Assembly (NCBI GenBank): GCA_025267735.1
Contig: CM046297.1
Span: 26,872,011-26,936,010 of the forward strand
Source: Mactra quadrangularis
Taxonomy: Eukaryota > Mollusca > Bivalvia > Venerida > Mactridae
DNA: 64,000 bases
Reading direction: 5' to 3'
The notes beneath the pieces were generated by a model. The model was given only the letters and a program-made list of their open reading frames with translations. It had not been told where the DNA came from and made no database searches. Below, piece after piece: positions 57,991 to 64,000 of the stretch. Made by a program: the position numbers and the translations under genes. Each line of letters begins with the position of its first letter. Position 1 is the stretch's first letter.

Positions 57991-60207
57991 ATGAATATCA
58001 CTCAGGCAAATGGTACAATTGCGCCTCAAGATGGTTACGACATTCCGCTTTACGGATTAGACAACGGAATGTTTTACTTATTACATATCCCGGCTATCAT
58101 GTGCATCATGTGTAGTCTGGCATGCGCAATATCATCAGTGGTCATTTCCTTCCGACAGCGCAGTTACAAAGAATTCTTTACGAAATGGTCAAAAAGCGAC
58201 AGATTTGTTGTTTACGTCGCCCTCTGCGATGGTTTATTCAACGTCGTACACACTATGGATCACACTACTACAGCTATCACCCAGGATTATGTCCGTCCTC
58301 GGCAACTTTGTGAATTCTACGGATTCTGCATCATTTGGTTCATCGCTGCTCAGATGTTGCTACTTAACGTCGTGGCAATCAACATTTTAATGCTGATGTA
58401 CTTTAACATTAATATCGACTTTGGAAAACGTGATTGGCGACTGCTGCTCTATACATTTGGTGTCCCATTTGCGGCAGCCTGTATTGGCGCAGCTGCAGGG
58501 CAGTTTGGACCTTTTGACGGAATTGCGTAAGTATGGATACTCATTATAACCATTTAGTTAATTCTAACAATTAGAACCATCAAAGTCTAGTCTCAATAAC
58601 GTACATGTCATGATATAGGTACCTATATTCTTCTAAAATTGAGTATTTTTTTACCTACATTTTGTCAAATATTTCAAACTTTTCCTATATCTAGGAACTT
58701 AAGTGGAACTTTACTGCAATTAACAAACCTAATTCAAGTAAAAATAATTTCTATTTCTTTCTATAGTTTTAGCTTCGAAAATTCTCTATCTGTTTGCAGA
58801 TAAAGGTTTTTTCCTTCACGGATATCGATGCAGAAGTTCTTAAAAAATCGTTTGACCGACTTGCATTAAAACTCTCATTACTCTATTTCTTACCAGATTG
58901 TGCTTACTTGGCACAGGAATTTGATTACTAAGCTGCACGGTATACATAGAATAAATAGCAGGGGCGGATCCAGGATTTTTTTTATAGGGGGGAGTCCGAA
59001 CTTTTCTAGGGGGGGGGGGTCCGAACCTCAAACAACTACCATGCTATACACTTTTTGCAGAAAAAATGCAACATATTGATGATAGAAACTACATAACCAT
59101 TAAATCTATGTTAATCTCAAAGAAAAGTTGTTTCATACTACTTAAAAATGACTTACAAGAAAGAAATACACTAATGGACATGTACATTTTCCAAATTCTG
59201 GGGGTCCGCACCTCTCTGACCCCCCGCTGGATCCACCCATGAATAGAACAAAATATAACAGAACGGAATGTATGTTTTATAAAATTTGTACGACAAGAGC
59301 ACATCATCTTATAAAACATTCAAATACAAGTACTATACATATCAATGAGTAAACAAATTTAAAGAGGACAAAAAATAATGCATATAATTTTTATGTGTAT
59401 AATCATATAGGGCTTGACATTCAAAATCGAGTGGTGTGTAATGTATAGTACAATCTCTCTTGAGCAACACACACTGGGGGGACTAAAAGCGTTGCTCTTC
59501 AGACGTTGTTGCTATGCAGAGGTTAAATTCCATTAAAATCACACCTAAGGGAAGTATCAAAAACTGGTGTTGTGCATAGGATTTTATCTGTGAAGGGCCG
59601 CTATGCAGAGGTTTTACTGACATACAATATTTTTATGAGAATGGCATTTAATTAATAACTCATGGTTATTTTCTAACGTTTATTTCAAATTTGTAGGGAG
59701 TTTATGGTTAATACAATTTGAAATAAAGCGCAGTAACTTTTATGTCATTTGCATCTCTATTTTCGTATAACACAACACTATGTATGATTTCTGCAAGTAT
59801 ACAAGTATATTTTAAATTTCAGATGTTACTTCGACTCGGTGAAAGGTCATCTAGCAGTTTGGTTTACCACCGTTCCATCAGTTCTGATTTTAATTATGAA
59901 CATAGTTATCTACATTATCACATGGCAGCGTATACGACAGCAGACCAACGCCATCAACAAGAACGTTGCCTCTTCAACCACAGCAAATGCATCCAGAAAT
60001 ACGGCCGAAACAATGTCCATGTTTGTGGCTGCTTTTATATTACAATGGTTTCCAGTTGGAGTCCACAGCGTTTGGGACCTGGTTACTACAGCTCATCCGG
60101 TGGTATTACATCTGGGGGTAACTTTACCCAATCTTGGAGGATGCTTCAACTTGGCCGTTTGTCTGTTGTTAAGAAGGCGACGAGCTATGAGCCAGAGAGG
60201 TAATTAG
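57991..60207 (+). CDS. Orphan seven-transmembrane receptor R2, 306 aa, duplicate of R1
   Basis: Exons 57991-58526 and 59823-60207, with the same splice junction as R1. Aligned by eye, exon 1 differs from R1 at about 15 bases, 7 of them changing the protein (K5Q, L10I, G42S, S44A, V47I, D61E, D139N). Exon 2 differs at one silent base, so residues 180-306 are identical. Motifs are as in R1: TM6 FILQWFP, cysteine pair, no DRY. The surrounding 4.5 kb block, including the intron MITEs and the 3' SINE, is also duplicated. The 5' flank has about 440 bases not present in front of R1, so promoter control may differ. Confidence 0.87.
58961..59240 (-). mobile_element. MITE, GGCGGATCCAG family, copy 4
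   Basis: The duplicate of copy 3, in the intron of R2, with a longer G-run. Confidence 0.7.
59445..59622 (+). mobile_element. MITE, CAGTACAACCT family, copy 6
   Basis: Lies in the intron of R2 and is the duplicate of the copy at 49781. Confidence 0.7.
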
Positions 60208-61202
60208 TATATGAAGCAACTTGGGGAGGTTAACACGAGGCTAGTAGAATCAATGATCGAAAGAAACAAATCGATGATGATAGTGAATTCCTTTTTGTGC
60301 AGATTGAAATGCCTAAGTTTCTGGCGTATAGCCTTACTGTACTTTGTATAAGGACATGTGTTTTCATAATCATTTTCATCGTATGACTCAAAAACTTTGG
60401 CAAAAACATGAAGCTATTACTGATGTTTTTTTACAACATGAATGTCAAAATTCATAAATCTTTATTGGTGACACTTTCAAATGTCCACAGAAAAATAATG
60501 TCCACATACAGTTTATAATGACAAAAGTAAAATTTAGCATGAATGTATAATAGAGTATCATTAGAATAATGTTTGTATAGAAAAGTCGATGTTGTGTATG
60601 CAATTGTTTTTGTCTCGAGTTTGGCATTTTGGAATATATATTGTATTATTGAGTATTTATTGAGTATTTATGTCATATTCTATATTATTCGATATAGATT
60701 TATTCGCTTTAGAATGTATATTGTAATAATTATTTAGGAACTTAGTGTAGAATCCATGAAAGATTGAAATATTGTCTTAGTTGCTAAGTATTCTATACCA
60801 ATTAGAAAGTATTGCCCATTCTTTCCAATGACGTTTTGTTTACTATTTAAATACAATGTAGCGAATACGAATCGTCCGAACACTATGGTTTGAACTGTGT
60901 ATCATGCATGTATTAATTGTGCGTGCATCGTTCAATTAACTTACATGGGAACGTTCCAACTACATTTATATAAAAGAAAACGGTAGCCAATAACGCATTC
61001 GTAAAAATGTGCAAGATGCTGATATTCGTTAAGGTCAAATATGCGTCATTGATACAACTTAAATTTTTTTGTGTGGTACTGCTGTTGTGATCATTGAAGT
61101 TGTGGCTTTTTTTCATTTAAGTGGTTGATTTAGACGGTTTTCAGTCTTTGTCAAGTGTATGTGCTTATTTCTAGTTATTTGGTCCAGAAAACAATACTTA
61201 AC
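60208..61202. other. 3' flank of receptor R2
   Basis: Matches the 3' flank of R1 (50544-51539). No other gene is visible; the 60-codon minus-strand ORF at 60445 recurs in both copies but has no domain. Confidence 0.55.
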
Positions 61203-61473
61203 CTGGGTCGATAGCGCAGTTGGTAGCGCACCGGGATTTGGAATCTCGTGTCCTGAAGGGGGTACGGGTTCGAATCTCACCTGGGGAGGTTATACCCTTC
61301 CATGACAATAATGTCAATTTTCCTCCATTGATTAGATAAAATGGAGAAGTTTCCGACCTTGTGTAAGGGTAGGTGAGTACTGGTTATAAACTAGGGTCCA
61401 GAAACAGGTGCGCTGGACGCCGTATAATGACCTAAAATTTTGTTGACACGGCGTCAAACCCAATAAAGAACGA
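61203..61473 (+). mobile_element. tRNA-derived SINE, family S1
   Basis: Complete copy: GATAGCGCAGTTGGTAGCGC, GGGTTCGAATCTCACC, body, and tail GACACGGCGTCAAACCCAAT. Confidence 0.8.
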
Positions 61474-61523
61474 TTTTAAGCTACGATGTGACTGCAAAAA
61501 TTTTGAAAGGCGACACAAAGCAT

Positions 61524-61955
61524 TGTTACAACCCGTTTTGTAATAAAAATCCGAATTGTAATAATTATTACAAATAATTTTAAGTGATACAACTAGATAT
61601 TTTATTACATTATGTCCTTTATTACAAAATGGATTGGTATGTTCAACTATTTTTGTAATAACCCGTTTTGCAATAAAATATTACAATTTGTTTTTCTGTA
61701 GAAGTATTCAATTGAACATAACTAAGTTTTAGTAATTTGTCTATTTGGACATTTAACTAGTTAAACATTATTTTCTTTCTATACCAAAAATTTGAACTAT
61801 ATAACTTTATTTTATACTGAAATTAATACAACTAGACACTTTATTACATATCGGGTTTTTATTACAAAACGGGTTAGTATGTTCAACCACTTTTGTAATA
61901 ACCCGTTTTGTAATATTTATTACAATTCGGGTTTTTATTACAAAACGGGTTGTAA
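61524..61955. mobile_element. hAT-like MITE with 8-bp target duplication and internal reiterated units
   Basis: Ends GTTACAACCCGTTTTGTAAT and ATTACAAAACGGGTTGTAA are inverted repeats, and CAAAGCAT flanks both sides (61516-61523, 61956-61963). The end motif ACCCGTTTTG(T/C)AATA recurs inside in both orientations. An 8-bp duplication suggests hAT (inference). Confidence 0.7.
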
Positions 61956-62403
61956 CAAAGCATGATACATTGCATTAATGTAACTATCAGAAATGAGACG
62001 TTACAATGTTAAAAGATAAGTTGTAACAGGGTTTAAAAGTTTTAACTGTTACTATGTTGTTTTAAAATTTGTATCAAGTATTGTTATACATATGATTTGA
62101 ATAAACTTCGTTGTTGTCAAAGCTTTTGGTGCTTATTGTCGTTAATTTACAACATACATACCATACCGTTAGGTTTGGTTTCATATGTTTTGTCCTTTAT
62201 CGTCCTGATTTTACTCAGTCAACTTTCCAGCGATTTTTTTCGAGTATTTGCTTACATTTACAGAGAGATTTTACATATGTTATATATAAAATCCTACATA
62301 TTGCGTTATTTTTATAACCACGTAGATAAGAATTCTTAAAACTACGTTTCAAAGTGTATGTCTATCTTTGACCATGTATCTAGTACGACTAAGCGCGGCC
62401 AGC

Positions 62404-62708
62404 TGCCCGGCTAGCTCAGTTGGTAGCACGCAAGTTTATTGATCGAGGGGTCGTGAGTTCGATTCCCTGGCGGGGCATGCTTTCGTGGAGCTTGGCCATG
62501 AACTTATTTATTTCTACGGCCATTCTCTCTCCTATCATCGATTTTTAATTATGTAGGGCAGTTGTCAGTCACTGACGAAAGTATGCGCTAAGTACATGTA
62601 GTTGATTTTTAGCCTTTCCAGGAGGAGTGAGTAGGTTGACTGACCGCCGTTATATGACCTATACAATGTGTTGCTATGGCGTTTAACCCAACAAACAAAC
62701 AACAAACT
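62404..62708 (+). mobile_element. tRNA-derived SINE, family S2
   Basis: GCCCGGCTAGCTCAGTTGGT, box B GTGAGTTCGATTCCCTGG, full body, tail ATGGCGTTTAACCCAACAAA then CAAA repeats. Confidence 0.85.
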
Positions 62709-63380
62709 TACCCCCGCAATACAGACTAAAACAGTTGTTGAAGCTCGGAGTTAAGTACAAATGTACCATATACGTTCAACAATTGTTAGTTCGTCTTCGT
62801 AAATGCATTAACTAATTACTTTAGTACAATGTTTATGTTCATTATTAACTTGATTCCTACGTTTCTCGTCTGTGTAGTTTATACTTTTTTAATACTTGAA
62901 ATCCATATATATGATGATGTACCGTCATTAAACAAGCAAGATTAAAAGGAATTGAAGCAAACTTAAAAGGATTTGAAGCAATCTTAAAAGGTATTAATGT
63001 TAATAGTTTATTAGCATGTGTTTATAGTATAACACATTCTGGTAGGAAAATAAATAATGATAAAAGCATTATAAAAATCAAACTGATTGGCGATGAATAA
63101 CAAGTCGGGCTGCTTATATACCGGTTGTTTAATTGTTTTGTCATTTCGTGTTGTGGATGACATTGGAAGCGTTTGTTCAGAAACACAATGTAAGAAGCTC
63201 ATATTGGTATTGCAAATAGGACTACGTTTGTGCACCTAAACTACTGTTGAAACTCAATTATACTGCGTGTGCTTAAACACTTTTGAACTTGTATGGACAA
63301 AAAATCAGTTTATAATTTTAATTTGTGTTTCTGATTTTTACCCAAAAATCATTTAAGGAAAAGAAATATTTAAAGATAGG
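62709..63380. other. 5' flank of receptor R3
   Basis: Between an S2 SINE and the R3 start; includes the short 23-24 bp repeat. Promoter by position only. Confidence 0.5.
62938..62995 (+). repeat. Short 23-24 bp tandem repeat
   Basis: About 2.5 units of TTAAAAGGATTTGAAGCAA-like text upstream of R3. Confidence 0.6.
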
Positions 63381-63907
63381 ATGAATAACTCTACAGATAG
63401 CATCGAGCCTGAAAGTGGTTATGATATTCCTCTGTACGGACTTGACAATGGGTTATTTTATTTTGTACATATTCCAGCAATAATCTGTATCTTATGTAGT
63501 CTCACATGCGCTGTGACGTCTGTAGTAATTTCCTTCCGGCAAAAAAAAGATAAGCATTTTTTCTCAACATGGACAAAAAGTGACAGATTTATCGTGTACA
63601 TGGCAATATGTGATGGATGCTTTAACGTATCACATATTTTAGATCATACTCAAATGACGATCACTAAAAGCCATGTTTATCCGAAGGAACTGTGTGAATT
63701 TTACGGATTTTGTCTATTGTGGTTTATTGCTGCCCAAATGTTGCTGGTAAATGTAATAGCAATCAATATTTTCATGTTAATGTACTTTGATAAGAACATT
63801 AACTTTGGTAGACATGATTGGCGACTGCTACTATATATTTTTGGTTTACCATTTGTGGCATCGTGTGTGGCTATGATTGCTGATCAACTCGGACCATATG
63901 ACATAGC
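63381..63907 (+). CDS. Orphan seven-transmembrane receptor R3, first exon only (partial)
   Basis: The exon runs from ATG at 63381 to a GC|GTAAGT donor after 63907 (175 codons plus 2 bases), the same junction and phase as R0, R1 and R2. It encodes the N terminus with an N-glycosylation site (MNNST), TM1 to TM4, the TM3 cysteine (LCEFYGFCLLWF) and the end GPYDIA. The text is clearly of the same family as R1/R2 (DIPLYGLDNG, KSDRF, AINIFMLMYFD) but more distant than R1 is from R2. The second exon, with TM5 to TM7, should lie beyond 64000. Confidence 0.85.
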
Positions 63908-64000
63908 GTAAGTAAATCCATATATGAATGTAATGTATTACGATTAAAATGCTCATGTTAGCTGCAATTTAAATGTTAAATTTAAAATACAATCGTTGTT

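Larger units (their letters stand above)
56605..61375 (+). repeat. Segmental duplication, copy 2 (with R2)
   Basis: Starts at TTGTTATCAAGTTTGAAAT directly after the cut end of the DIRS-like recombinase gene. It ends within or after an intact SINE (61203-61473). Differences from copy 1 are mostly single bases and short homopolymer changes. Confidence 0.9.

Overview
This 64 kb window is eukaryotic nuclear DNA. It is AT-rich, the genes are split by introns with GT..AG boundaries, and repeats are dense. The gene content is a run of short secreted proteins made of a single C1q domain without a collagen stalk, plus a small family of intronless-looking-but-spliced orphan seven-transmembrane receptors. 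Together with tRNA-derived SINEs, a DIRS-type retrotransposon and many short inverted-repeat elements, this points to a bivalve mollusc. That assignment is an inference from family content; nothing in the window names the species.

Layout. (1) 1-9.06 kb: a Rab-family small GTPase gene on the minus strand, four coding exons, with its last exon not found. (2) 9.1-11.7 kb: no gene seen. (3) 11.8-35.4 kb: five C1q-domain genes, here called A to E. A (11784-13925), C (20879-24904), D (26978-31051) and E (32455-35357) are on the minus strand and B (16070-18619) is on the plus strand. They encode proteins of 160-168 residues: a signal peptide, a short linker and a globular C1q head. All five have a splice acceptor 1-9 bases before the start codon, so each probably has a non-coding first exon. 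A, C, D and E share one exon plan, including an exon of exactly 147 bases; B has one extra intron. (4) 36.6-40.85 kb: a short inverted-repeat element and a large 50-bp satellite interrupted by two inverted-repeat transposons, one with a 10-bp target duplication. (5) 41.6-64 kb: four members of one receptor family: R0 (minus, 41626-43681), R1 (48332-50543), R2 (57991-60207) and the first exon of R3 (63381-63907). R1 and R2 lie in two copies of a roughly 4.5 kb block. The junction between the copies is filled by a decayed DIRS-like retrotransposon (51716-56604), which starts inside a SINE of copy 1 and is cut off inside its recombinase gene at the start of copy 2.

The C1q proteins are expected to be secreted lectin-like recognition proteins of innate immunity (family knowledge). 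The receptors are class-A-like in TM6 (FxxQWxP) but have no DRY motif. The genes do not form an evident pathway; the window looks like two lineage-expanded families in a repeat-rich region. Introns carry most of the repeats: 27/81-bp array in A, a fold-back element in C, a 28-bp array in D, MITEs in E, and two SINEs in R0. Exon limits were read by hand from splice signals, frame and phase, and no transcript evidence was available.
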